A stretch of DNA of 26,013 nt from GCA-020356105 sp041602815 (GTDB lineage Bacteria > Pseudomonadota > Alphaproteobacteria > UBA8366 > JADFVY01): positions 1 to 26,013 of the forward strand of contig JBFIFO010000040.1 of the NCBI GenBank assembly GCA_041602815.1. Direction: 5' to 3'. Position numbers and translations under genes: made by a program. A model generated the notes under the pieces. That model was not told where the DNA came from. It searched no databases and saw only the letters and a program-made list of their open reading frames with translations. Positions 7,092 to 15,001 of this stretch are shown here, in pieces (positions within the stretch are counted from its first letter, which is position 1; every line of letters begins with the position of its first letter).

Positions 7092-9935
7092 ATGAGCGGC
7101 AACGATTACAAGGATACGATCCGGCTGCCGCGGACCGAATTTCCGATGAAGGCCGGCCTGCCGGCGAAGGAGCCGCAGCTGCTCGAGCGGTGGGAGAACG
7201 GCGGCCTGTACGGGCGCCTGCGCGAACAGTCGCGCGGCCGCGACCGGTTCATCCTGCATGACGGGCCGCCCTACGCCAACGGCCATCTTCATATCGGCCA
7301 CGCGCTCAACAAGATCCTGAAGGATGTGATCAACCGCTCGCAGCAGATGCTCGGCAAAGACGCCCATTACGTGCCGGGGTGGGACTGCCACGGCCTGCCG
7401 ATCGAGTGGAAGATCGAGGAGAAGTACCGCGCCGCCGGCAAGGACAAGGACGAGGTGCCGACCGTCGAGTTTCGCAGGGAATGCCGTGAATTTGCCGATC
7501 ACTGGATCGACGTGCAGCGCGACGAGTTCAAGCGTCTTGGTGTGGCCGGCGACTGGGACAACCCGTACACGACGATGGCGTATGCGGCCGAGGCGCAGAT
7601 TGCCCGCGAGATCGGCAAGTTCCTGATGAACGGCAGCCTCTACAAGGGCTCGAAGCCGGTCCTGTGGTCGGTCGTGGAGAAGACGGCCCTTGCCGAGGCC
7701 GAGGTCGAATATCACGACCACACCTCGACCACCATCCATGTCCGGTTTCCCGTGGTAAAGGCCCCGCGCGCGGAGCTGGAAGGCGCCGCTGTCGTGATCT
7801 GGACGACGACGCCGTGGACGATGCCCGGCAACCGCGCGATCGCCTATGCCGACGACATAACCTATACCGTCCTGCACGTGTCCGAGGTAGCTCCCGGCAG
7901 CGCCGTCGGCAAGAACGACCGTCTCGTCGTGGCCCAGGCCCTTGCCGCTGCCTTCAAGCAGGACGTCGGAATTGTCGGGACGTCGCAAGAGGTCAGCTTG
8001 CCCGGCAAGCGGCTTGCGGACACGGTCTGCGCCCATCCGCTGCGCGGCAGAGGCTATGACTTCGAAGTGCCGCTGCTGCGGGGAAATTTCGTGAGCGAGG
8101 AAGAGGGGACCGGCTTTGTGCACATCGCGCCGGGCCATGGTGCCGATGACTTCAACCTGGGCACCGCACACGGCATCGAAGTGCCGCAGACGGTCTCGGA
8201 AGACGGCACGTTCTACGATCACGTGCCGCTGTTCGGCGGCCTAGCCATCTACCGGCCAGACGGCAAGCGCGGGCCCGCCAACAAGGCCGTTCTCGAGGCG
8301 CTGGAGGGAACGGGGAACCTGCTCGCATCAGGCCAGCTCGTGCACAGTTATCCGCATAGCTGGCGGTCGAAGGCGCCGCTGATCTTCCGCAACACCTCGC
8401 AGTGGTTCATCTCGATGGAGGCGAACGAACTGCGCAAGACGGCGCTGCAGGCGATCAGGGATACCCGGTTCTATCCGCCGTCGGGCCAGGCCCGGCTCTA
8501 TTCGATGATCGAGACCCGGCCGGACTGGTGCATCTCGCGCCAACGCGCCTGGGGCGTGCCGATCCCGGTCTTCGTCCACAAAGAATCCGGCGAGCCGCTG
8601 CGCGACCAGGCCGTGGTCGACCGGGTCGCCGATGCGTTCGAGGCCGAAGGCGCCGACAGCTGGTTTACCAGCCCGCCGGGCCGCTTCCTCGGCAACGACT
8701 ACGATGCGGAGGACTACGAGCCGGTGATGGACGTGGTCGACGTATGGTTCGATTCCGGCTCCACCCATGCCTTCGTTCTCGAGGCACGCGCGGATCTCGA
8801 CTGGCCGGCCTCGCTCTACCTGGAAGGCTCCGACCAGCATCGCGGATGGTTCCACTCGTCGCTTCTGGAATCGTGCGGCACCCGCGGGCGGGCGCCCTAC
8901 GACGGCGTGCTCACGCACGGCTTCGTGATGGCCGAGGACGGCCGCAAGATGTCGAAATCGCTCGGCAATATCGTGTCGCCGCAGGACGTGGTGAAACAGT
9001 ATGGCGCGGAGACGCTCCGGCTGTGGGTGGTGGCGTCGGACTATTCCGAGGATCTGCGGATCGGTCCGGAAATCATCAAGCGCCTTGTCGACATGTACCG
9101 GCGACTGCGCAATACGCTGCGCTACCTGCTTGGCAATCTCGACGGGTACGACGCCGCCGAGCGCGTGGCGCCGGCGGAGATGCCGGAGCTCGAGCGCTGG
9201 GTGCTGCACCGGCTGTGGGAGCTGGACGGTCTGGTGCGCAAGGGGTGCAATGATTACGACTTCCATCGGCTGTTCCGCGAGCTGCACGATTTCTGCGCGG
9301 TCGACCTGTCGGCGTTCTACTTCGATATCCGCAAGGACAGCCTGTACTGCGACGCCGTGACCGACATGCGACGACGCGCTGCGCGCACCGTCCTGGACGA
9401 GCTGTTCTCATGCCTGACCGCCTGGCTCGCGCCGATCGCCTGCTTTACCGCGGAAGAGGCCTGGCTCTGCCGTTTCGGCGGCGAATCCGAGAGCGTGCAT
9501 CTGCGCACATTCCCCGAGGTTCCCGACGAATGGCGGAACGATACGCTTGCGGCCAAGTGGGACAGGATCCGGCGCGTGCGCCGCGTTGTTACCGGTGCGC
9601 TCGAGGTCGAGCGGGCGGAAAAGCGCATCGGCTCCTCGCTCCAGGCGGCTCCGAAGGTCTACGTCACGGCGGATTACATGGCCGCGCTCGACGGCCTCGA
9701 TGCCGCGGAGATCGCCATTACCTCGGAGCTGGAACTGATCGAGGGCGAGGCACCCGAGGGCGCGTTCCGGCTGGACGACGTCGCGGGTGTGGCAGTCGTG
9801 CCGGCCCTTGCGGATGGCGGCAAGTGTGAACGTTGCTGGCGCGTCCTTCCCGAAGTCGGGCGCCGCCCGGAAGCGCCGGGGACCTGCGAGCGCTGCGCCG
9901 ATGCGGTGGCGCACAGCAGGGCCGCAGCGGAATAG
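7092..9935 (+). CDS. ileS: Isoleucyl-tRNA synthetase
   Basis: A 947-residue class I aminoacyl-tRNA synthetase that charges tRNA-Ile in the cytoplasm. HIGH is at residues 67-70 (NGHLHIGHALNK) and KMSKS at 619-623 (EDGRKMSKSLGN). Other family marks are YVPGWDCHGLPIEWK, the editing-domain motif WTTTPWTMPGNRA, and the GWFHSSL block. The C-terminus has a zinc finger with cysteines at 912, 915, 932 and 935 (CERCW and CERC). This is the bacterial IleS type expected in proteobacteria. The frame is open from 7002, but family similarity begins with MSGNDYKDTIRLPRTEFPMK, so I use the ATG at 7092. It is followed after 11 bp by lspA, in the same order as in many proteobacteria. Confidence 0.98.
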   Translation: MSGNDYKDTIRLPRTEFPMKAGLPAKEPQLLERWENGGLYGRLREQSRGRDRFILHDGPPYANGHLHIGHALNKILKDVINRSQQMLGKDAHYVPGWDCHGLPIEWKIEEKYRAAGKDKDEVPTVEFRRECREFADHWIDVQRDEFKRLGVAGDWDNPYTTMAYAAEAQIAREIGKFLMNGSLYKGSKPVLWSVVEKTALAEAEVEYHDHTSTTIHVRFPVVKAPRAELEGAAVVIWTTTPWTMPGNRAIAYADDITYTVLHVSEVAPGSAVGKNDRLVVAQALAAAFKQDVGIVGTSQEVSLPGKRLADTVCAHPLRGRGYDFEVPLLRGNFVSEEEGTGFVHIAPGHGADDFNLGTAHGIEVPQTVSEDGTFYDHVPLFGGLAIYRPDGKRGPANKAVLEALEGTGNLLASGQLVHSYPHSWRSKAPLIFRNTSQWFISMEANELRKTALQAIRDTRFYPPSGQARLYSMIETRPDWCISRQRAWGVPIPVFVHKESGEPLRDQAVVDRVADAFEAEGADSWFTSPPGRFLGNDYDAEDYEPVMDVVDVWFDSGSTHAFVLEARADLDWPASLYLEGSDQHRGWFHSSLLESCGTRGRAPYDGVLTHGFVMAEDGRKMSKSLGNIVSPQDVVKQYGAETLRLWVVASDYSEDLRIGPEIIKRLVDMYRRLRNTLRYLLGNLDGYDAAERVAPAEMPELERWVLHRLWELDGLVRKGCNDYDFHRLFRELHDFCAVDLSAFYFDIRKDSLYCDAVTDMRRRAARTVLDELFSCLTAWLAPIACFTAEEAWLCRFGGESESVHLRTFPEVPDEWRNDTLAAKWDRIRRVRRVVTGALEVERAEKRIGSSLQAAPKVYVTADYMAALDGLDAAEIAITSELELIEGEAPEGAFRLDDVAGVAVVPALADGGKCERCWRVLPEVGRRPEAPGTCERCADAVAHSRAAAE

Positions 9936-9946
9936 GCAGACGGGAA

Positions 9947-10522
9947 ATGGCGAAGACCGACACCCCCGACCAACGGGCAACGCGGGCCCAACGCGCCGCC
10001 GGTTCGGCAGCGGCCGGTCGACTGTTCTGGGCCGGACTCGCGCTGGCGGCGGCGGTCATCGTACTCGATCAGCTGAGCAAATGGCTGATCACCGGTGTGG
10101 TTATGGATCCGGCCTGCGTGACGCCGCCCCAGACCCCGCCGGGCTGCTCGATCCCGCTACTGCCGTTCTTCAATCTGACGCTGGTGTACAATCCAGGCGT
10201 CACGTTCGGCCTTGGCGGGGAACTAGGGCCCCTGGTCCTGTCGGCCTTCGCGGTTGCCATCGCAGCGGGCCTCGCGGTATGGCTGCACCGTGTCGACAGC
10301 CGTCTGCTCGCCATCGCAATCGGCGGGGTCATCGGAGGGGCCGTCGGCAACGTGATCGACCGGCTCAGATTTGGCGCGGTGGTGGACTTTTTCGACGTCT
10401 ACATTCCGGGCACGACGCTGCCGCACTGGCCGGCATTCAATATCGCCGATTCCGCGATCGTCGTCGGGGTCGCCCTTATCGTCCTGGACGGTTTCATTGC
10501 GGGTCGCGGCAAAACCGCGTAG
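9947..10522 (+). CDS. lspA: Lipoprotein signal peptidase (signal peptidase II)
   Basis: A 191-residue inner-membrane aspartyl protease that removes signal peptides from diacylglyceryl prolipoproteins. Four membrane segments are visible. The family motifs are DQLSKW near residue 41, NPGVTFGL (82-89), GNVIDR with catalytic Asp138, and FNIADSAI with catalytic Asp168. The first 25 residues are a polar extension (TDTPDQRATRAQRAAG), longer than in the E. coli enzyme. The ATG is preceded by GGGAA and sits 11 bp after the ileS stop, so the two are co-transcribed. The next gene encodes a lipoprotein, a plausible substrate. Confidence 0.96.
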   Translation: MAKTDTPDQRATRAQRAAGSAAAGRLFWAGLALAAAVIVLDQLSKWLITGVVMDPACVTPPQTPPGCSIPLLPFFNLTLVYNPGVTFGLGGELGPLVLSAFAVAIAAGLAVWLHRVDSRLLAIAIGGVIGGAVGNVIDRLRFGAVVDFFDVYIPGTTLPHWPAFNIADSAIVVGVALIVLDGFIAGRGKTA

Positions 10523-10555
10523 TTTGGGGCAACAGCAACGGGATACCACGCACCT

Positions 10556-11143
10556 ATGTCGAGGATTCGGACCCTATCGGTCATAGCGGCGGCAGTGGCG
10601 CTTGCCGGATGCAGCGGGGCGGGAAAGATATTCGGCTTCCAGCGCGGCGGGCCGGACGAATTCACGGTTGTCCGCAACCAGCCGCTCAGCATGCCGCCGG
10701 ACGCGACCCTGCGACCGCCGCAACAGGGACCTGCCAGCGCTGAGCGCGACCTCAGCAGCGACCGTGCACGCGAAAGTCTGCTGGCAAGCGTGCCCGAGGG
10801 CGAAGCCGACCCCACCGGCGCACCCATAACCCCGCAATTTGCCGCCTCGGTCGGACAGAGCCCGGGCGAATTGGCGTTGGCCCAGCGCGTTGCGGCCTAT
10901 TACGGGGTCGAGCCAGAAATCCGGCGCATCGTGAATTCCGAGAGTCGCCAGCTTGCCCTCGAACAGGACAGTTTTCTGAATAAGATCCTGTTCTGGCAGG
11001 ATCCGCCACCGGCGGGGACGACTCTGGATGCGGCGGCGGAGTACCGGCGCCTGCGCGAGAATGAGGCACTGGGCAAGCCGGTCAACTCGGGGACAGCGCC
11101 GGTGATCGTACGCAAGAGGAGCGGGATCAGCAGCCTGTTCTGA
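10556..11143 (+). CDS. DUF3035 lipoprotein (BamF-type)
   Basis: A 195-residue lipoprotein. A short signal peptide ends in the lipobox LAGC, so Cys19 would be lipidated. After it comes a Pro-rich stretch with DEFTVVRNQPLSMPPDATLRPPQ, the recognisable start of the DUF3035 domain. Proteins of this alphaproteobacterial family include BamF, an accessory subunit of the BAM complex that inserts beta-barrel proteins into the outer membrane. The C-terminal half contains the acidic and aromatic FLNKILFWQDPPPAGTTLDA block. It lies 33 bp after lspA and 75 bp before the M16 pair, and this order is recurrent in the class. Membership in DUF3035 is clear to me. The BAM role is by family, not shown here. Confidence 0.88.
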   Translation: MSRIRTLSVIAAAVALAGCSGAGKIFGFQRGGPDEFTVVRNQPLSMPPDATLRPPQQGPASAERDLSSDRARESLLASVPEGEADPTGAPITPQFAASVGQSPGELALAQRVAAYYGVEPEIRRIVNSESRQLALEQDSFLNKILFWQDPPPAGTTLDAAAEYRRLRENEALGKPVNSGTAPVIVRKRSGISSLF

Positions 11144-11218
11144 TCTGCCCCTTGCAGTGCTCACGCGCCGCCCCATCTCAGTTGACGCGATGCCCGTTAC
11201 CCTTTCACCTGACTTGAG

Positions 11219-12583
11219 ATGCTCATGACGCTGATTTCGCTCGGCCGCCGCCTCGTGGTCGCGGCCTTTCTTGTCTTGACGGGAACGGCGGTACCCGCCG
11301 GGGCCGCCGTGTTCAATCCCGATTCCTTCACCCTCGACAATGGGATGAAGGTGGTGGTGGTCAGCAACCACCGGGCACCCGTTGTAACCCATATGGTCTG
11401 GTACCGCGCCGGTGCCATGGACGAGCCGCCGGGCCGGACCGGCGTCGCCCACCTCCTCGAACACCTGATGTTCAAGGGAACCGAAGCCTATCCCGACGGC
11501 GTCTTCTCGCAGATCGTGGCGCGCCACGGCGGCCGCGAGAACGCCTTCACCAGCCAGGACTACACCGGATACTTCCAGTCGGTCGCCGCCGATCGGCTCG
11601 AGCTGATGATGGAGCTCGAATCGGATCGCATGACCAACCTCGTCTTCTTGCAGGAGGACATCGACACCGAGCGCCAGGTGGTGCTGGAGGAGCGCCGGTC
11701 GCGGATCGAGAACGATCCGGGCAGCCGGCTCGGCGAGCAGGCCAACGCCGCGATGTACATGAACCATCCGTACCGCAATCCTGTGATCGGCTGGGAACAT
11801 GAGATCCGCGCGTTGACCCGCGACGACCTGATGCAGTTCTACCGCGACTGGTACGCCCCGAACAACGCCGTCCTGGTCGTCGTCGGCGACGTGACGGTCG
11901 ACCAGGTGCGGCCACTGGCCGAGAAGTATTACGGACGCATTCCGGCCCGTGAACTGGGGCCCCGCATCGACTGGCGCGAGCCGCCGGCCAAGGCGGCGCA
12001 GCTGGTCACGCTGGCCGATCCGCAGGTGCGCCAGCCGAGCTGGTCGCGCCGCTACCACGCGCCGGGCTACATCTACGGTGCGACCGGGCACGCCTACGCG
12101 CTGGAGGTGCTGGCGGAAATCCTGGGCGGCGGCACGACCAGCCGGATCTACCGGAGCCTTGTGGTCGAGCAGAAGATCGCCGCCGGTGCGGGCGCCTGGT
12201 ACAACCCGTCGTCGCGCGGCCCGACCGGATTCGGCTTCTACGGCTCGCCGTTGCCCGGTGGCGAAATTGCGCCGATCGAGGCGGCGATGGAGGCGGAAAT
12301 CAGGAAACTGCTGCGCGACGGTGTGACGGCGGACGAGGTCGAACGGGCCAAGGCGCGGCTGCAGGCGGAGGCGGTCTACGCCCGGGATTCCCTGCGTGCG
12401 CCGGCGCATTCGCTGGGCGGCGGACTGGTCATCGGCATGACGGTCGATGACATCGAGGCCTGGCCGGAACGCATCGGCGCGGTGACGGTGGAGGCGGTCA
12501 ACGCAGCGGCAAGTACGGTCCTGCGCAACGATGCGACGGTCACCACCATGCTGCTGCCAACGAAAGAGGGCGAAGGGCTATGA
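11219..12583 (+). CDS. M16 family zinc metallopeptidase, catalytic subunit
   Basis: A 454-residue exported protease. The signal peptide (about 1-30) ends near AVPAGAA. The inverted zinc motif HxxEH is intact as HLLEH (78-82), and the third zinc ligand lies in ERQVVLEERRSR about 75 residues later. The second M16 domain has the substrate-binding pattern around RIYRSLVVEQKIAAGAGAW. The family (pitrilysin, mitochondrial processing peptidase, bacterial PqqL-like) degrades or processes peptides, and here it acts in the periplasm. Two in-frame ATG codons (11219 and 11225) are both possible starts, because no strong ribosome-binding site decides. The stop overlaps the start of the next M16 gene by 4 nt (ATGA), so the two are translationally coupled and likely form a heterodimer. 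Confidence 0.95.
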   Translation: MLMTLISLGRRLVVAAFLVLTGTAVPAGAAVFNPDSFTLDNGMKVVVVSNHRAPVVTHMVWYRAGAMDEPPGRTGVAHLLEHLMFKGTEAYPDGVFSQIVARHGGRENAFTSQDYTGYFQSVAADRLELMMELESDRMTNLVFLQEDIDTERQVVLEERRSRIENDPGSRLGEQANAAMYMNHPYRNPVIGWEHEIRALTRDDLMQFYRDWYAPNNAVLVVVGDVTVDQVRPLAEKYYGRIPARELGPRIDWREPPAKAAQLVTLADPQVRQPSWSRRYHAPGYIYGATGHAYALEVLAEILGGGTTSRIYRSLVVEQKIAAGAGAWYNPSSRGPTGFGFYGSPLPGGEIAPIEAAMEAEIRKLLRDGVTADEVERAKARLQAEAVYARDSLRAPAHSLGGGLVIGMTVDDIEAWPERIGAVTVEAVNAAASTVLRNDATVTTMLLPTKEGEGL

Positions 12584-13941
12584 GGATGCTATGCCGTGCC
12601 GTGACCCGAATTTTCGTTGCGGCGGCGGTGCCCGCGGCGCTGCTTGCCACGGCACCAGCGTCCGCAGTGACCGTCGAGCGGGTGGTCAGCCCCGGCGGCA
12701 TCGAGGCCTGGCTGGTACGCGACACCATGGTGCCGCTGGTCGCCATCGAATTCTCGTTTCGCGGTGGCGCGGCGCTGGATCCGGAGGGCAAGGCCGGCCT
12801 CGCCGACATGACATCGAGCCTGCTGGACGAAGGTGCCGGCGAACTGGACAGCCAGGCCTTCCAGCAGCGGCTGGCCGATCTCGCCGTCGAGCTGAGATTT
12901 TCGGCCGGCACCGATACCATCCGCGGCAGCTTCAAGACCCTGAACCGCAACCGGGACGAGGCGGTCGAGCTGTTGCGTGATTCGCTCACGGCCCCGCGCT
13001 TCGATGTCGACGCGGTGGAGCGCATCCGCCAGCAGATCATGGTGGTGCTGGCGCGCAGATCGACCGATCCGGACCAGATTGCCGAAAGGGTCTGGTGGAA
13101 GGCGGTCTTCCCGGACCATCCCTACGGCCGACCGGTCGAAGGCACGCCCCAATCGATCGCCGCAATAACGGTGGCCGATATGCGCCAGTTGCTGCGTGAG
13201 CGGTTCGCCCGCGACCAGCTGATCGTCGGCGTGGTCGGCGACATAACGCCGGGCGAGTTGGGCCCGCTTCTGGATCGCGCGTTCGGCGCACTGCCCGCAA
13301 CCGGGAAACCGGTACGACTGCCCGAGGCGACCCTTCGCGCTGCCGGCCAGACATTCGTCATCAGTCAGGACGTGCCGCAAAGCGTCGTGCAGTTTGGCCA
13401 GCCCGGCCTGAAACGCGACCATCCCGACTACTATGTCGGTTATGTGATGAACTACGTGCTGGGAGGGGGCGGGTTCTCGTCGCGGCTGTACGACGAAGTC
13501 CGCGAGAAACGCGGCCTTGCCTACTCCGTTTACAGCTACGTCTCGCCGATGGACGCCGCCGCGATCCTGGCGGGCGGCGTGTCGACCGAGAATTCCCGCG
13601 TCGGCGAATCGCTCGCGGTGATCCGCGCCGAATGGGCGCGCATGCGCGACGGCGGCGTGACGGCGGTGGAGCTGGAGGACGCAAAGACCTATCTGACCGG
13701 CTCGTTCCCGCTGCGATTCACAAGCACCGACAGCATCGCCCGGATGCTGGTCGGCATGCAGTACAACGACCTCGGCATCGACTATATCGACCGGCGCAAC
13801 GGCTACATCGAGGCGGTGACACGGGAGGACGTCGCGCGGGTGGCGGGATCGCTGCTGCAGCCCGACAAGCTGACCTTCGTTGTCGTCGGCAACCCCCAGG
13901 GCGTGGAAGCGACGGCGGCCGCGCCGGATATCGGCGGCTAG
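12580..13941 (+). CDS. M16 family peptidase-like protein, non-catalytic subunit
   Basis: A 453-residue exported M16 protein with a signal peptide ending near ATAPASA. At the position of HxxEH it reads GLADMTSSLLDEG (residues 73-85), so both zinc histidines and the catalytic Glu are absent. It keeps the C-domain Arg/Tyr signature RLYDEVREKRGLAYSVYS, which in two-subunit M16 enzymes binds substrate in the partner. This fits a catalytic plus helper pair, like the alpha and beta subunits of the mitochondrial processing peptidase. The ATG overlaps the preceding stop. After its stop there are 145 bp to the next gene. No intrinsic terminator is evident. Confidence 0.94.
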   Translation: MRMLCRAVTRIFVAAAVPAALLATAPASAVTVERVVSPGGIEAWLVRDTMVPLVAIEFSFRGGAALDPEGKAGLADMTSSLLDEGAGELDSQAFQQRLADLAVELRFSAGTDTIRGSFKTLNRNRDEAVELLRDSLTAPRFDVDAVERIRQQIMVVLARRSTDPDQIAERVWWKAVFPDHPYGRPVEGTPQSIAAITVADMRQLLRERFARDQLIVGVVGDITPGELGPLLDRAFGALPATGKPVRLPEATLRAAGQTFVISQDVPQSVVQFGQPGLKRDHPDYYVGYVMNYVLGGGGFSSRLYDEVREKRGLAYSVYSYVSPMDAAAILAGGVSTENSRVGESLAVIRAEWARMRDGGVTAVELEDAKTYLTGSFPLRFTSTDSIARMLVGMQYNDLGIDYIDRRNGYIEAVTREDVARVAGSLLQPDKLTFVVVGNPQGVEATAAAPDIGG

Positions 13942-14086
13942 GGATGACCCTGTCGCGTGTTGTTAGCGCGGCGCAACGGCGCATCCTGCAACAAAAGGCC
14001 TGCCGGGCGCTGCGGTTCGTGTTATGACGCTTCGCGCGCCGTGGACGGCGGGCTGACGGCGCCGCCGCCGGCGGCAGGCTCGCCCA

Positions 14087-14881
14087 GTGTCGAACCCAGA
14101 CAGAGTTGCTGCGAATCGGGATCCAGGAACCTTGAAACAGAGCAAGCGTCAGGCCCGCGACCGCAATCGCGAGGCAAAGAAACAGGCGCAGGAAGCGCCT
14201 TTGTCCGAAGGCAGCGCGTCGTGCCCTTCGTGTCGGACGCCGCTGGTGGCGGAGGCCCGGTTCTGTCATCGCTGCGGCTTGAGCCTCGGCGGCGCGGTTG
14301 CGACCAGGCGGTGGCATGGGCCGACCGCGTTAATTTACGCGGTCATCGGCCTTTCGGTCGTGGTTGCCGCGGTCGGCGTGATGATGATGAGTGGCGATCG
14401 CCCGTCCGTCGCGCCGGCGCCGGTCGCAAGTGCGCCGGCCAGCGGCGGCGCGGTCGATCTGTCCACGATGACGCCGCGGGAGATGGCCGACCGGCTGTTC
14501 AACCGGGTCATTATGGCAAGCGAGCAGGGCAACGCGGAGGAGGCGCAGCGCTTCGCGCCGAAGGCCATTCAGGCCTATGAGCGCGTCGCCCGGCTGGACG
14601 CCGATGCCCACTACCACATGGGGCTGATCTACGCGGTGATGGGTGATCTGGAAGGCGTGCGCAACCAGATCTCGATCATCAAGCAGTATGCGCCGAACCA
14701 CCTGCTCGGGCTGATCCTCGAGCACGACGTCGCCGAGAAGGAAGGCAATCCGTTCGGCGCCGCCCGGGCGGCACAGGCGTTCGCCGAGGCCTACGATGCC
14801 GAGATCCGTGCCAGCCGGCCGGAATACGAGGCCCACCGCAACACCATCGAAGCGTTCCGCACCGACAAGACGGGCCGGTAG
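14087..14881 (+). CDS. Zinc-ribbon membrane protein with helical (TPR-like) C-terminal region, function unknown
   Basis: A 264-residue protein. The N-terminus is highly charged (Lys/Arg/Glu/Gln-rich, about 17-37). Then comes a zinc ribbon with CPSC (46, 49) and CHRC (60, 63), one membrane segment (about 82-101), an Ala/Pro/Ser linker, and a helical C-terminal region with MADRLFNRVIMASEQGNAEEAQRF and two later helix pairs suggesting TPR-like repeats. The topology suggests the ribbon in the cytoplasm and the helical part in the periplasm. The start used is GTG at 14087 with a poor ribosome-binding site. A TTG at 14132, preceded by CCAGGAACC, is an alternative that would shorten it by 15 residues. 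I do not recognise a named family. Confidence 0.75.
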   Translation: MSNPDRVAANRDPGTLKQSKRQARDRNREAKKQAQEAPLSEGSASCPSCRTPLVAEARFCHRCGLSLGGAVATRRWHGPTALIYAVIGLSVVVAAVGVMMMSGDRPSVAPAPVASAPASGGAVDLSTMTPREMADRLFNRVIMASEQGNAEEAQRFAPKAIQAYERVARLDADAHYHMGLIYAVMGDLEGVRNQISIIKQYAPNHLLGLILEHDVAEKEGNPFGAARAAQAFAEAYDAEIRASRPEYEAHRNTIEAFRTDKTGR

Positions 14882-14925
14882 GCCGCTTTACCCCGGGCGC
14901 ACCCGGCACACGCCGTCGACCGAAC

Positions 14926-14957
14926 AAAAGAGGGCCCGCTGCCTTGGCAGCAGGCCC
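14926..14957 (-). terminator. Intrinsic terminator of the LVIVD/PA gene
   Basis: On the minus strand a hairpin (GGGCC, one C/A mismatch, GCTGC, 4-nt loop and the matching arm; 14932-14957) is followed at once by TCTTTTGTT. It lies 45 bp beyond the TAG of the LVIVD/PA gene. The zinc-ribbon gene converges from the other side, and no T tract follows the hairpin on the plus strand. Confidence 0.75.
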
Positions 14958-15001
14958 CGTTGCGAGGCCGGCACACGCGGCCCCGTGAATTCGGCACGAT
15001 C

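Noticed and set aside
10574..12409. Minus-strand open frame of 611 codons opposite the DUF3035 and M16 genes
   Set aside because: It is Arg/His-rich shadow translation of well-supported genes, with no family motif.
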